NCBI GenBank assembly: GCA_958298945.1
Contig: CATQJD010000001.1
Location: forward strand, 2,232,770 to 2,296,769
Direction: 5' to 3'
Length of the DNA: 64,000 nt
Origin: Atherix ibis
Lineage: Eukaryota > Arthropoda > Insecta > Diptera > Athericidae
The translations under genes and the position numbers were made by a program. Positions 33,616 to 44,089 of this stretch are shown here, one piece after another. Positions within the stretch are counted from its first letter, which is position 1. Each line of letters starts with the position of its first letter. Under the pieces are notes generated by a model that worked only from the letters and a program-made list of their open reading frames with translations, was not told the origin of the DNA and did not search any database.

Positions 33616-35536
33616 TCAGTATTTTAGTAAGTCACGCGACCAGTGACGCTTAAGTCTTCGATGGGTATTTCTAGGGAAGGAAATGGAGGATATTTCTTGA
33701 ACAAGAGGATTATTATGATTGAGGACACGGGAACGGAACTTTTTATAACGAGACACAGCCACGTCAAAAACAAATGGAACTTTAAGGTCACGATGAATAA
33801 CAGTATTGCGAACATAAAAGGGGGCATCGACAATTGCACGGAGTATTTTTGATTGAAGGGATTGGATTCGACGGGAATTAGAAGGCTTAGTAGATCCCCA
33901 GAGTTCTAGTCCGTATGTCCATATGGGTTTCAGTAAGGTATTGTATAACAGTACTTTGCTGTCTATAGTAAGTTTGGAACGTTTGTCTAGAAGTCGAAGT
34001 AGTTTTAGATATCGTCTTTTTAGTTATTGTCTTTTAAGTCTTGTATGTGGGTTCCATGTCAAGCGTTTGTCTAAGTACAATCCTAGATACCGAGCTTCGG
34101 TGTGTTGAGGTATGGCACTGCCATTAAGGTATATGAGAGGGCATGACTCTCGACGGAGTTAAAGTTACCTGGATAGATTTACGTTCATTGACTTTTATTC
34201 TCCATCTAGTAAACCAGTTTACTAGATGGGGAATAAAAGTCAATGAACGTAAAAAAAAGGATTTGGATTTGAAGAGTTTCGGAAGCATGTTGGGGATTTT
34301 CGCTAGACGCAAGGCAGGCCGTATCATCGGCGTATGTAGCAAAGAAGGTATTAGGGCAGATTGGGATATCGGATGTATAAATGTTGTAGAGGATGGGTCC
34401 AAGTATGCTACCCTGAGGAACCCCAGCCAATATCGGAGTGATATTGGAGAGTTCGTTGGATTCATTTACTTGGAAGTGTCGGTCGGAAAGGAATGATCTT
34501 AGCATTAGGAAATAGGTGGAAGGAAGGAACCTCTTGAGTTTCCAGAGTAGACCCCGGTGCCACACTCTATCAAAAGCTTTACTTATATCAAGAAACTCAC
34601 CGGGACAGTACTCTTTTCTTTCTAAAGAGGATGCAATGAAATCGACAACTCGATGACACTGCTGGGTAGTGGAGTGTTCAGCGCGGAAACCAAATTGGTG
34701 ATTAGGAATTAAATTTGAAGATTCGAGTAGAGGATGTAAGCGGCGAAGGAGGATTTTTTCAAAGAATTTTGAGAGTAGTGGAAGAAGACTTATTGGCCTG
34801 TAGGAGCTGGGGCGGTTTATTGGTTTATTGGGCTTAGGGATCATTTTAATAATGGCAAATTTCCAGAGCATTGGGAAATGTGTTGTTCTAAGGATGGAGT
34901 TATATATTGTGGCAAGGAAAACTACTGCTCTTTTAGGGAGTTGTTGGAGTATAATGGAGGTAATCATATCATAGCCAGGAGCTTTATTTTTGGGAAGGAG
35001 CTTGATTAAATTGGCAACTTCGGAAGGAGTGATTGCCTTAGGGGGAAGACTCATGGGTAAAGGAATGGATAGTTCCGTCTCGATTGTAGTGCAATGAGTC
35101 GTGTCTAATATGTCCTCATGTGGAGTAAATGTTTGTTCAAGGTGTTCAGCAAAAGCGTCTGCTTTATGTTTGTCCGTTTTGGCCCAGGTTCCGTCAGTTT
35201 TTCTTAAAGGGTGCTTTGTTTTTCTATAAGTAGTTTCTAAAACGTTCTGTATTGTATTTAGTGATTTCGTCATGTAGTTCTTTTTGCAGCTTGTTCAGTT
35301 TGGTTTTGTCGCTGGGCATTCTTGTATGTTGCCAATGAGCTCTTGCTTTTCGTTTTTCTGCAATAAGACGCCTAATTGTTAATGGTTGAATTGTCAGGTT
35401 TTGTGTAGGTTTCGAGTTTTTACTTTTTTGAGAAAAGGCTGTAGCGTTTTGTAATAAACATTTAAACTTGTGTACCGCGTCATCTAGTTCTTGTTCTGTT
35501 TTTAAGCTTTGTCGTAACTCTAAATGCTCGTCAATA
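33616..35536 (-). pseudogene. Jockey-clade LINE ORF2: reverse transcriptase part
   Basis: Reverse transcribes LINE RNA at the nicked target. The open frame 34,206-35,273 (355 codons) contains the RT domain: NKAPGYDMITSIIL, MIPKPNKPINRPSSYRPISL, NHQFGFRAEHSTTQQ, FLDISKAFDRVWHRG, LAGVPQGSILGPILYNIYTS and the catalytic FATYADDTA. It breaks near 34,250 at an inverted insertion; the right frame resumes as WFTRWRIKVNER and continues through LDKRLTWNPH-like and FRSRVLNHNNPLVQEISS blocks to a stop at 33,616-33,618. The N-terminal side is cut at 35,538 by the mariner, beyond which the endonuclease continues. Motif wording points to the Jockey clade. Confidence 0.9.
34178..34253. repeat. 37-bp inverted duplication inside Jockey RT
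   Basis: Arms 34,178-34,214 and 34,217-34,253 pair at 36 of 37 positions with a 2-bp loop. The left arm codes, on the minus strand, FTRWRIKVNERK as expected; the right arm is the inverted copy and destroys the frame. Confidence 0.95.
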
Positions 35537-35538
35537 TA

Positions 35539-36812
35539 ACAGTTCGGCAGAAAAGTTTAGAACGAAACACAGTAGAAATATTTTTTTTTGCAAAATTCAT
35601 TTTTATTATTCAACATAGTTGCCTTCGAGGACGATACAGCGATTATAGCGATCTTCCAACTTTTCGATACCATTTTTATAGTACTCTTTCGGTTTTGCCT
35701 CAAAATAGGCCTCAGTTTCGGCAATCGGTCTTAAATTTCTTGCCAGCGAGCATTCTCTTGAGGTCTGCAAACAGGAAAAAGTCGCTGGGGGCCAGATCTG
35801 GAGAATACGGTGGATGGGGAAGCAATTCGTAGCCCAATTCATTGAGTTTGACCATCGTTTTCATCGACTTGTGACACGGTGCATTGTCTTGGTGAAACAA
35901 CACTTTTTTCTTCTTCAAATGAGGCCGTTTCTTAGCGATTTCTTTCTTCAAACGTTCCAATAACGCTATATAATAGTCGCTGTTCATCGTCTGTCCCTTC
36001 TGGAGATAGTCAATGAATATTATACCATGTGCATCCCAAAATACAGACGCTATCACCTTGCCAGCCGACTGTTGCGTCTTTCCACGCTTTGGATTCGGTT
36101 CGTCGCTCGCTCTCCACTCTGCCGACTGCCGATTGGACTCTAGAGTGTGGTGACGGAGCCATGTTTCATCCATTGTCACATATTGACGCAAAAATTCGGG
36201 TTTATTGCGCTTGAACAGCTCCAAACACTGCTCAGAATCATCAACACGTTGTTGTTTTTGGTCCACAGTGAGCCCACGCGGCAACCACTTTGCTCACAGC
36301 TTTCGCATGCCCAAATATTCATGCACGATATGTCCAACACGCTCTTTCGATATCTTCAGAGTCTCAGCTATCTCGCTCAACTTCACTTTACGGTCATTTA
36401 AAATTATTTTGTGGATTTTTTTGATGTTTTCTGCCGTAACCACCTCTTTTGGGCGTCCACTGTGTTCTGCATCAACTGTGCTCGTACGACCGGTTCGAAA
36501 TTGACGAAACCAATATTCCACAGTTGAAATTGCTGGAGCAGAGTCCAGGTAACGTTTGTCAAACCATGCTTTGGTTTCCACTGTATTTTTTTTCATCAAA
36601 AAGCAATGCTTTATCAATACACGAAATTCGTCTTTATCCATTTTTTTTTCAATAACAAAAGTTGCTCCACTCAAAATGTTATATCTCACGAACCAATCGA
36701 CCGAATGCTGTCAAATTTTGACAGGAATTATTTGAAGCATGGGGCTTTGTGATAATTAAGTAGAAGAGGCGCCATCTAGACGTCATGGTTCTCAACTTTT
36801 CAGCCGAACTGT
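35539..36812 (-). mobile_element. Irritans-type (Himar1-like) mariner
   Basis: 1,274 bp, bounded by TA on both sides (35,537-35,538 and 36,813-36,814), with terminal inverted repeats of about 25 bp: left acagttcggcagaaaagttt, right reading inward acagttcggctgaaaagttg. It encodes one transposase on the minus strand and is inserted between endonuclease and RT of the Jockey LINE, so it is younger. Size and ends are those of a complete mariner. Confidence 0.95.
35606..36641 (-). pseudogene. Mariner transposase, nearly intact
   Basis: Cuts and pastes mariner DNA at TA sites. Start codon at 36,641 (MDKDEFRVLIKHCF). The N-terminal half holds two helix-turn-helix DNA-binding parts (KLSEIAETLKISKERVGHIV) and the HSGRPKEVV linker. 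The catalytic half has VTMDETWLRHH (first Asp), LFHQDNAPCHKS (second Asp) and YSPDLAPSDFFLF (third Asp), i.e. a DD34D triad. Breaks: an in-frame TGA at about 36,294, just after GMRKL, where the family has Cys, and a small deletion/frameshift near 35,735 before IAETEAYFEAKPKEYYKNG. The end is NRCIVLEGNYVE. Wording is closest, from memory, to the irritans subfamily. Confidence 0.92.
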
Positions 36813-36814
36813 TA

Positions 36815-37560
36815 TTGTTTGAATAATTCCCAGTCAATTGGTCTATTAATAAGTCTCGGCGCATTGACTTTTGGAGTGGATTGGGAATCGAGGACTACTA
36901 GAATAGGGCTATGATCGGAGTTAAGATCTAGGAGTGAATTAACATTAATGTTGGAGGAATTCATGGGACTAGTTATAAAGTAATCTAGAATGTCAGGAAG
37001 CTTAGATCTGGAAGTTGGCCAGTAAGTGGGAGTCGGAGGAGAGATGACTTGGTAGGGAGAGGATGAAAGCACTTGGTTAAGAATAATCCCACGGGGATTG
37101 GAGACTCGACAGCCCCATTGTGGGTGCTTGGCGTTAGTCACCACCAGCAATGAATGAATTTCCAAGAGCTTAGAAAAATGACCTAAATTCAAGGGAGTTT
37201 ATAGATTTATTAGGAGGGCAATAGGTTGCGGTAATAGTTAAGGGGACAGGGGAGCAGTCAATTGATATTGCGGTGGATTGAAGAAAATCTTCTGCAATAT
37301 AGGAATGAAAAGAAAAGGATAAAGAATTTCTAATGAGGATAGCAGTGCCACCGTGGGCAGTATTGTCAGGGTGGTCGGTCCTGAACGTTGTGTAGTCGCG
37401 TATGTAGAAGTTGGACCTGGACGTAAAGTGTGTTTCTGTAATAAGTACTACGTCTATTCGTTTGTCATGTAGTAATAAGTCAAGTTCTGGTCGTTTGGAA
37501 CTCAGTCCATTAGCATTCCAAAGGAGGATTGTAAGGGAATTTGCAGTACAGGAAAAACAT
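36815..37560 (-). pseudogene. Jockey-clade LINE ORF2: endonuclease part
   Basis: Nicks the target DNA before reverse transcription. Minus-strand code: LTILLWNANGLSSKRPEL, DVVLITETHFTS (catalytic Glu), HGGTAILIRNSL, ITATYCPPN, then a frameshift near 37,175 and NAKHPQWGCRVSNPRG, TPTYWPTSRSKLPDILDYFI and DLNSDHSPILV (catalytic SDH). All apurinic-endonuclease motifs are present. The mariner interrupts right after IDWELFKQ. Confidence 0.88.
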
Positions 37561-37658
37561 TTATTTATGAGCGGCGGACGTTAAAACTGACACAATGGAC
37601 ATTAACGCATTTACAAGAGGTGTTAGTATTTTATTTAATTCCTGTACAAGTGAGTTAG

Positions 37659-38873
37659 TTAGTTGGGAGAACATTGAGGATATATCGTGGGACGAAAATG
37701 ACGGAGGGGGAATATAGTTCTTACTATATTGTTGTTGTTGTTGTAAGTTTGGCTGCTGATATTGCTGTCGGTTTGGTTCTTGTTGAATTTCGGAGACGGG
37801 ATATTATTATTCGAATTTTGTCCTTGTTGATGTTGCTGTTGTGGCTGCTGTAGTTGTTGTAGTTGTTGATGTGGCTGCTGCTGCTGTTGCTGTGTCTGGT
37901 GTTGTTGTTGCTGTTGCTGTTCTCGGTGTTGAGGTTGACCTGATGCTACTGATGCATATGAAATGGTGGGTACTACGTAACTTGTATGCGGAATTTGTGC
38001 TTTCTGTGGTTTTGTTTTAGCTTGTAGAGTCTTGTAGGTAGCACAACCCTTATAGTTTGCTGGATGTGCACCCATGCAGAGGACGCACTTAGCTGCACTT
38101 GTCCTCACTTTTAAGCATGCAGATGTCAAATGTTCGCCAGCACATTTAACACATTTCGGCGGGTGCCTACAATAGGCTTTGGAGTGTCCAAATTCCTGGC
38201 ACCTGTGGCATTGCACAATATCCTTTTGCGGATACGGTTCCTCTACTTTAATTCTTGTGTAGAACAATGTGTCCATTTTTAAAATTTCATTATTCCTCGC
38301 TGAGGGTTCTAAGTCCACAAAACATAGTGGAAGAGATCGACCCTCTTGTCCTTTGCTTTTAACGTTGTTGATGTTGCGCACAACGAAACAAGCACTTCCA
38401 GCTCGTTTTTGATGTCGTCCACCGGTGTAGTATGATGTAGGTGGCGAATCACTACACGGAAAGCCTTTAAATTTTTAGGCTGGTACGTGTGAAATTCAGA
38501 TTTAGTCTCTTCCAAGTACTTAACGACACTTCTGTAAGAGGCGACGCTCTCTGTGTAAATTGCAAGACCTTTTGGATGGGCCTTGCATTTGAATTCACTC
38601 GTACCAACAAGTTTGTTAATGGCACGGCCTAAATCACCAAAATTGGTGACGTTTTTAACGTAAATGGGCGGTGTCCTCTGTTTCTCCGCCCCAATATCGC
38701 CATTAGAAGCAATCGCATCTGGAAGCGCTAAAGCAGCGAATCTGCTGCTGCACGATGGCTGGCTAGTTGTTTGCTTCGCTACTTGCTTTTACTTCTTTGC
38801 AGTCCGTAGTTTTAACGAGTCCGTATCGGAATCCGTAGTTTTAACTGACGGTGTCGTTGACCGCTTACGCGGC
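37659..38873 (-). pseudogene. Jockey-clade LINE ORF1 (Gag-like, CCHC knuckles)
   Basis: Nucleic-acid-binding partner of the LINE RNA. Likely start at 38,873 (MPRKRSTTPSVKTTDSDTDS). A stop near 38,788 and a frameshift near 38,380 split it. Middle: NFGDLGRAINKLVG, FHTYQPKNLKAFRVVIRHL (PRE_C2HC-type domain). Three zinc knuckles follow: CHRCQEFGHSKAYC, CVKCAGEHLTSAC and CVLCMGAHPANYKGC. The C-terminal third is very rich in Gln with Asn tracts. Jockey Gag proteins have this order. Confidence 0.88.
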
Positions 38874-39234
38874 ATAACTATTAAAATTTCTTTATAACTT
38901 AGTTCAATTTTGCAGTACAAAATCTATTTTTAACTCACGCACAAGCAGAGTACCGCTATGCAGCCTCTGCCTATGGAAACTTAACACACAAGTCAGTTTT
39001 ATTGTACTGTTTCACAAATTCACTTTATTATAGTGTCTACTCAGTTTTATTGTTTCTGGCTTCACTTATTTTCCCCAATAACTCTAAGTTAGATTACGCG
39101 AGATTATACACGAAAAAAAAAAAAAAATTAAATATTTGTTTTCACTTTTTGTAAGCAATCAAAATCGCGAATCATAAATTGCAGTAGAACAATCTCAGTT
39201 ACGTCTGCACTCGATGGTGGTCGAATATGAACTC
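38874..39234 (-). promoter_or_regulatory. 5' UTR of the Jockey LINE
   Basis: About 360 bp between the inferred 5' end and ORF1. On the minus strand it would start near tcatattcgaccaccatcga, and an A/T run lies at 39,113. Jockey elements use internal promoters here; no specific promoter motif is claimed. Confidence 0.5.
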
Positions 39235-39244
39235 ATACCACAAA

Positions 39245-39773
39245 CTTAAAATCAAAAGTATGAAAGCCCATTATTAAGCAAATATGCAACAGAAGAATAA
39301 TGTATTATTGTAAGAGGAAATATATACTTAAATTATGCATGTAAAACTAAAATAAATGTAATAAAATAAAACAGAAGCATTATTCTTAAGTTATTATTTT
39401 ATATAAATTACATATATTGTGAATATTTAAAATAAATAAAGAAAAAGTATTAAATAGATTATATAATAATACAATTAATATTAAATATACAAAAAATGTC
39501 TGTTAATACAAATGGTTTTTTTTCTATTGTAAACAAAAACATTTGTATCAGCATATAATTAAAATAAGAAAAAAATAGAATATAAATATAAAAAACAAAA
39601 TGTAAACAAATTATATAAAAAATACCTTAACCCGTAAGGTAGTTTTAATTTCGTTTTTCTAGATTCAAACAAACTAATTTTTTTCTACTGTGATGCAGTG
39701 ATAACTGTCCTATTTAAACATGTGGTCAAAGTAATAAGCCTAAATGAATTATCACTAAACTTTTTGGTAGCAA
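39245..39773. repeat. 412-like gypsy LTR-like remnant
   Basis: AT-rich sequence whose end (tttctagattcaaacaaact at about 39,656) resembles 46,645-46,665 and 22,275-22,300, where 412-like elements end. Partial and undated. Confidence 0.4.
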
Positions 39774-39880
39774 AAATTGGCGTCACTTGTGCATTTCGTA
39801 GTTTTCTGAATTACGAAATGCAAAAGTGACGCCAATTTCGAAATTTTCTGAATTACGAAATGCAAAAGTGACGCCAAATT
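39774..39880. repeat. Inverted plus direct duplication
   Basis: 39,774-39,801 pairs with 39,811-39,838 (26 of 28). The second arm with its loop is then repeated directly (39,802-39,838 and 39,844-39,880). It lies just upstream of the copia element. Confidence 0.85.
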
Positions 39881-40260
39881 ACAAAAGTAATGAATTTGTG
39901 CGATTTGGAAGAAACATTCTGGAACAAAAAAACGCGTGGTAGTGCAAGGCAAGTACGGTCGATCGAATGAGAGTGGACTGAGAAACAGTGAAGACAAAAT
40001 TGTTCAGTGACCATTTTTTGTTTTTTTCGGAAGTTGTTGTTGTTGCTGCGCGTCAAGTAAGGAACACATTTTCGTTGTGATTTCGTCATTGCGTAAAGCG
40101 AAAATTTGACAATTGCTTCTTTGAGACACAGTGTATTCGAGCGAAAGTAAAACAAACAATTTTCGTCGTTTTTTTTAAAATTTCGGTTCGGAAAAATTGG
40201 TGCGCAACGACAAGGGCGAATTTAGTGAATCTGTTTTCGATGTAATTCGAAGGAAAGCGA

Positions 40261-41120
40261 ATGGAGAGCGATCGAGTGAACATTGAAAGATTGGAGGGTG
40301 GAAGCAATTGGCTAACATGGAAGTTTCAAATGCGCGAAGAGCTGGAGGCCACAGATTTGTTCGACGTAGTGGCTTTCAGCCCTTGGCGCATTTGAAACTT
40401 CCATGTTAGCCAATTCGGCACCGACAATTGCGGCTCAGGATTATGCGACGGCAATCGTAACATGGAAAAAGAGCGATGCCAGTACAAGACGTGCAATTTC
40501 GACTGCGTCCAAAAAGCAGCCACTGCTGCAAATAATGAACTGTGAAACGCCAAATGCGATGTGGACAACATCAAAATCAAATAATCTGTTTTTTCAACAA
40601 AAGTATTACAGTTTCACAGAGGAGCCGGGCGGTGATATTGCAACGTGTATGTCGAAACTCATGGAGATCGTGCAGCAATTAAGGGACCAAAATGAAGGTG
40701 TTTCTTACACAATGATTATGACAAAGCTTCTAATGTCTTTGCCAGCGGAATATAACCATTTACATAGTGCTTGGGAATCGACGACTTCGGGAGATCGAAC
40801 GATGGCAAATTGGCGTGCGCGATTAATGGAAGAAGAGCTTCGATTGAAATCGCAGGAGCAAGTCGAAAATGTGGAAGCGTTGATGGCCAAGTGGAATTTT
40901 TCGAAGAAAACATTTAATCCGAAGAAGAGTTTCTCGTCTGGACAGAACAATAAAAAATAGGGGCAAGGGTGCCAACGGCAGGCCAAAAGGTGATTGTTTT
41001 CTGGGCGGCGACAGTGTTCATTGGAAGCGCGATTGTCCAAGAAACAAGAACAATTCGAACAACAATAAGAAACAGGACAGTGCGCCAAGTGATGCATTTG
41101 TATGTCATAGCTCAATTTCT
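40261..41120 (+). pseudogene. Copia Gag
   Basis: Starts MESDRVNIERLEGGSNWLTW, continues to WKFQMREELEATDLF, then is disrupted by an inverted 30-bp insertion (40,386-40,415). The frame 40,403-40,960 resumes: AQDYATAIVTWKKSD, QKYYSFTEEPGGDI, LLMSLPAEYNHLHSAWES (the UBN2-type Gag core). After a stop a zinc-knuckle-like stretch with the pattern CxxCxxxxHxxxxC is recognisable around 40,985-41,040 (frame-shifted: GDSVHWKRDCPR). Assembles copia particles in its family. Confidence 0.85.
40306..40415. repeat. Perfect 30-bp inverted duplication in copia gag
   Basis: Arms 40,306-40,335 and 40,386-40,415 are exact complements, 50 bp apart. The left arm is in frame with Gag; the right arm is inserted and code resumes collinearly after it. 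Confidence 0.95.
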
Positions 41121-41370
41121 ACTGAAGACAAAAACACTTGGGTTTTGGACTCGGGAGCTAGTGACCATATGTGTCATCGACGTGAGTGGTTCGAGAGCTT
41201 TGTGGACGCACCGTCACACATAACGGTTGGAAATGGCGCACGGATTATGGATCGAGGAAAGGGCGACATCAATATTCTTGCATTTAATTGCGATCAATGG
41301 ATTCGCACACGCATGGTGAATGCTCGATTTCAACTGATAGGATCGAGGTTATCAGTTGCAATCGAATAGC
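41121..41370 (+). pseudogene. Copia protease
   Basis: WVLDSGASDHMCHRREWFES carries the copia active-site DSGAS, followed by HITVGNGARIMDRGKGDI. It frames with the 41,145-41,369 open stretch. Continues into integrase after a frame change. Confidence 0.85.
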
Positions 41371-42082
41371 AAGCGCTGCGAATTGCTGAAAGATGGAAAC
41401 ATTTTTGCAGTGGGAGTTCGACGCGAAAGGCTTTTTCAAATGCTGTTCAAGGTTGGGGAATCATCGGAGGTCGAAAGAGCGACTGCAAATGTGGCGATCA
41501 CGAAAATGTCGCTTCAAGTACGGCATGAGCGATTGGGACATGAAAACGTCGCACATGCGAGGAAATTTCTGCGAAGCAGCGAGATTGATTTTGTGGACTA
41601 AGAATTTGCATGCGAAGCGTGCGTCTATGAGAAGCATCATCGTGACAGCCATAAAAGTCGTGAGGAGAAATCAGGGAAATGAGGCGAAATTATTCATGCG
41701 GACGTTTGTGGGCCAATGCAAACAATTTCAATTGGCGGTTTGAGGTATTTTTTGCTTATTAAGGACGATTTTTCACATTTTGGTTTTGTGTATTTTCTGA
41801 ATCAAAAGTCGGAAGTAGTAGTAAAGGTCAAGATGATGGTGATGCGAATGCAGCGAGAAAACGGACATAAAGTGCGTAGTTATCGATCAGATAACGGGAC
41901 AGAATTCATCAATGCGGAATTGGAAAAGTTTTTCAATAAAGTGGGCATTGAACATCAGCGAACTGTGCCGTTCACGCCGGAGCAGAATGGTTGTGCTCAT
42001 TCGAAGCAAATGGATTACAAATTCTGGGCGGAGGCTGTAAATTTGGCAGTACATGTGCTGAATCGAACTGGAACGAGCACAG
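41371..42082 (+). pseudogene. Copia integrase, N-terminal and core
   Basis: Finger: RHERLGHENVAHARKFL, then after a stop FACEACVYEKHHR (HHCC). Core: HADVCGPMQTISIGG (first Asp), YRSDNGTEFINAELEKFF (second Asp), then FTPEQNGCAHSKQMDYKFWAEA, where a deletion removed the third catalytic residue (Glu, normally just after EQNG). Interrupted at 42,083 by the LINE and resumes at 44,090. Confidence 0.88.
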
Positions 42083-42083
42083 A

Positions 42084-43518
42084 TTTACGAAAGGTAAATC
42101 GACTGAGGATGCCTGGATGCGTGTTAGGCAGTATGTGGATGAAAGTGCGAGTAAATATGTATGTGGTGCGTTTGTGGACTTGAACAGTGCGTTCAACTGC
42201 CTGCGATGGGATCGCATCATGGAGCGACTGGAGGAGGTTTCATGTGAAGAGGCTTCGCTGTGGCGAAGTTACTTCCATGAAAGATATGCGGTGGTATGTG
42301 GGAATAGTGGTCGGATTGTTCGCCAGATGGTGCGTGGCTGTCCACAGGGATCTGTGACCGGCCCAGCCATCTCGAATATGATGATGAATGGTCTCTTGGT
42401 GCGGTTGGAGGAGACCGGTTGTGTTGTGGTTGCGTATGCGGATGATCTTCTGCTCTTGATTGAGGGCGGGAGTAGGTCTGCGGTAGAGGTTGCGGGAACC
42501 CGGTATATGCAGTTTGTTTCAGAATGGGGTGAAAGAATGGGTGTTAAAGTTTTCGAAAGGAAAACGGTGTGTATGCTGTTGAAGGGGTTTTTGGCAGCCA
42601 GTAGGCCGCCCAATATTCGCTTAGAGACGGTTGGGGTCCGATATGTGCAACAAGTGAGGTATCTTGGATTAATGGTTGGAGAGAGGCTGAACTTTCGGCC
42701 TCACTTGCAACATCTAAGAGGGCGCGTAGCCGGTTTGGTTGGCATGCTGGTGCGAGTACTTCGCAGGGAATGGGGCCTTAAATCCAGAGCGGTGAGGGTC
42801 CTGTATAAGAGTGTGTTTCTTCCGTGTGCGATGTATGCGTCTTGCGTGTGGGGCGACATTATGCGCCACCAGTATGCAAGGGTGGGCATAAATTCGGTCC
42901 AGCGTTTGGTTCTGTATGCGTGTTTGAATGTGTGTAGAACCGTTTCAACTGAGGCGATGCAGGTTCTCATGGGAGAAATTCCATGGGACATGGAAGTGCT
43001 GCGTGGAAGTATCCACTACCGTCTGCGGCGGGGCATCTCGCTGCAAGGTTGTCCGGTTGGGAGTGATGAGGTTCAGAATCTCAGTCCGCGCCATCAGCGC
43101 ATACTGGTTCTGAACAAGATGCATGAGATATGGCAGCAACGATGGGATGAGAGTGTGAATGGCAGATGGACGCACATGTTCATTCCGAATGTGTGCTTTG
43201 CGTCTGCGTATGGTTTTGAGTTTGGTCTGTCCCTTGGGTATTTGCTCACGGGGCACGGCATTATGAATGGGTTCCTGTATAGGCGTGGTCTGGCTACGGA
43301 GGCTAGATGCCCTTGTGGGGCGGAGGAGGAGTGTTAAGCACCTTCTTGTAGAGTGTAGCCTGTATGGGGACTTGCGTGACTTAGGTGCATGTGGAATTGT
43401 GGTGAATGAGGAGGGTGTGGATGTGAGTGGTGTGTTGAGTGTGAAAGAGAGATATGAATGCTTGAATGCGTTTGCCGTGGCACTGTTTGAGAGAAGAATG
43501 AGAATGGTGCGTGAATGA
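42084..43518 (+). pseudogene. R1-clade LINE ORF2 C-terminal part (RT, zinc finger)
   Basis: RT: AFVDLNSAFNCLRWDR (first catalytic Asp), RGCPQGSVTGPAISNMMMNG, VAYADDLLLL (catalytic YADD), RYLGLMVGERLNFRPHL. A long thumb/connection follows. The end has YLLTGHGIMNGFLYR and EARCPCGAEEE, then a frameshift at about 43,330 and VKHLLVECSLYGDLRDLG: the C-terminal CCHC motif of R1-type ORF2. Stop at 43,516-43,518. Apart from that shift the frame is open for about 415 codons. Because the open frame extends upstream into copia, its first 30 or so codons (from 41,991) are copia DNA read out of frame. Confidence 0.92.
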
Positions 43519-44073
43519 GTGCGTGAATGACACGCAGGGTGGCTACAAGCGGGTGAAAGACCAAGGTCGATTCCGGTTGTACCTTCGGGTTTTGGCGAAC
43601 CCGCGTACCTGAGCTGGCTTAGCGGTGCCTAGGAGTTTACAAGATTCCTTACCGTAGCTCTATGAGCGGAGTACAAACCAAAGTACTCTTAAAACAAAAA
43701 TGGGTACCACGGGGATCGGGAGCCCCACAGTAGACTATACTGTGCCCGATCGAGGTGAGGCGCCATTTGGCAGCAACGTGGTGGTTGTGGTTAATACCCA
43801 TGTCGCGGGTACGGTCTTCTGATCGCAGGTGTGAGGTAACTGGCAAATGTAGCAATGCATTACACTTATCTCGGGCACTCTCACTGCTTATGACAGTAGA
43901 GGTTTAGATAGTCCTCGCCACCAGCAGGTGGAGAGTCAGCTTGTAACTGATTCTATCTATTAACTGCCAGTAATGGTGGTACGTTGATTGAGCGTATCTC
44001 GATTCCTATAGTCGTAGGCGACTCGTGGTCTTGGGGGTTTGGACACTTAGGTCACGTTAAATAACAATTTCTC
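43519..44073 (+). other. R1-clade LINE 3' UTR
   Basis: No open frame, moderate G+C, ends ttaaataacaatttctc at the target duplication. A minus-strand 68-codon frame here shows no motif. Confidence 0.7.
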
Positions 44074-44089
44074 ACTGGAACGAGCACAG

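Larger units (their letters stand above)
33479..39234 (-). mobile_element. Near full-length Jockey-clade LINE
   Basis: Minus-strand element with ORF1 (Gag-like), ORF2 endonuclease and RT, a short 3' UTR and a poly(A) tail (T run at about 33,479-33,492). Flanked by a 10-bp direct repeat ATACCACAAA (33,469-33,478 and 39,235-39,244), the probable target duplication. Without the nested mariner it is about 4.48 kb, near the usual Jockey length. Dead through several frameshifts and a palindromic insertion. The borders rest on the short repeat and are fairly, not fully, certain. Confidence 0.85.
42083..44073 (+). mobile_element. 5'-truncated R1-clade LINE within copia
   Basis: 1,991 bp between exact 16-bp repeats (ACTGGAACGAGCACAG at 42,067-42,082 and 44,074-44,089). 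It begins mid-RT and keeps the rest of ORF2 plus a 3' UTR of about 550 bp (43,519-44,073) without a clear poly(A) tail. Much higher G+C than the window average. R1-clade members usually target rDNA or simple repeats; this one sits in copia integrase. Confidence 0.92.

Noticed and set aside
34143..34496. 117-codon plus-strand open frame over Jockey RT
   Set aside because: Reads through the inverted duplication; the minus strand carries the RT motifs.
37730..37930. CAG/CAA-type microsatellite as an independent feature
   Set aside because: It codes the Gln-rich tail of the Jockey ORF1 in frame, so it is part of that gene.
42701..43256. Minus-strand open frames over the R1-clade LINE (e.g. 42,269-42,613; 42,701-42,991; 42,945-43,256)
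   Set aside because: Opposite-strand shadows of GC-rich RT code with clear plus-strand motifs.
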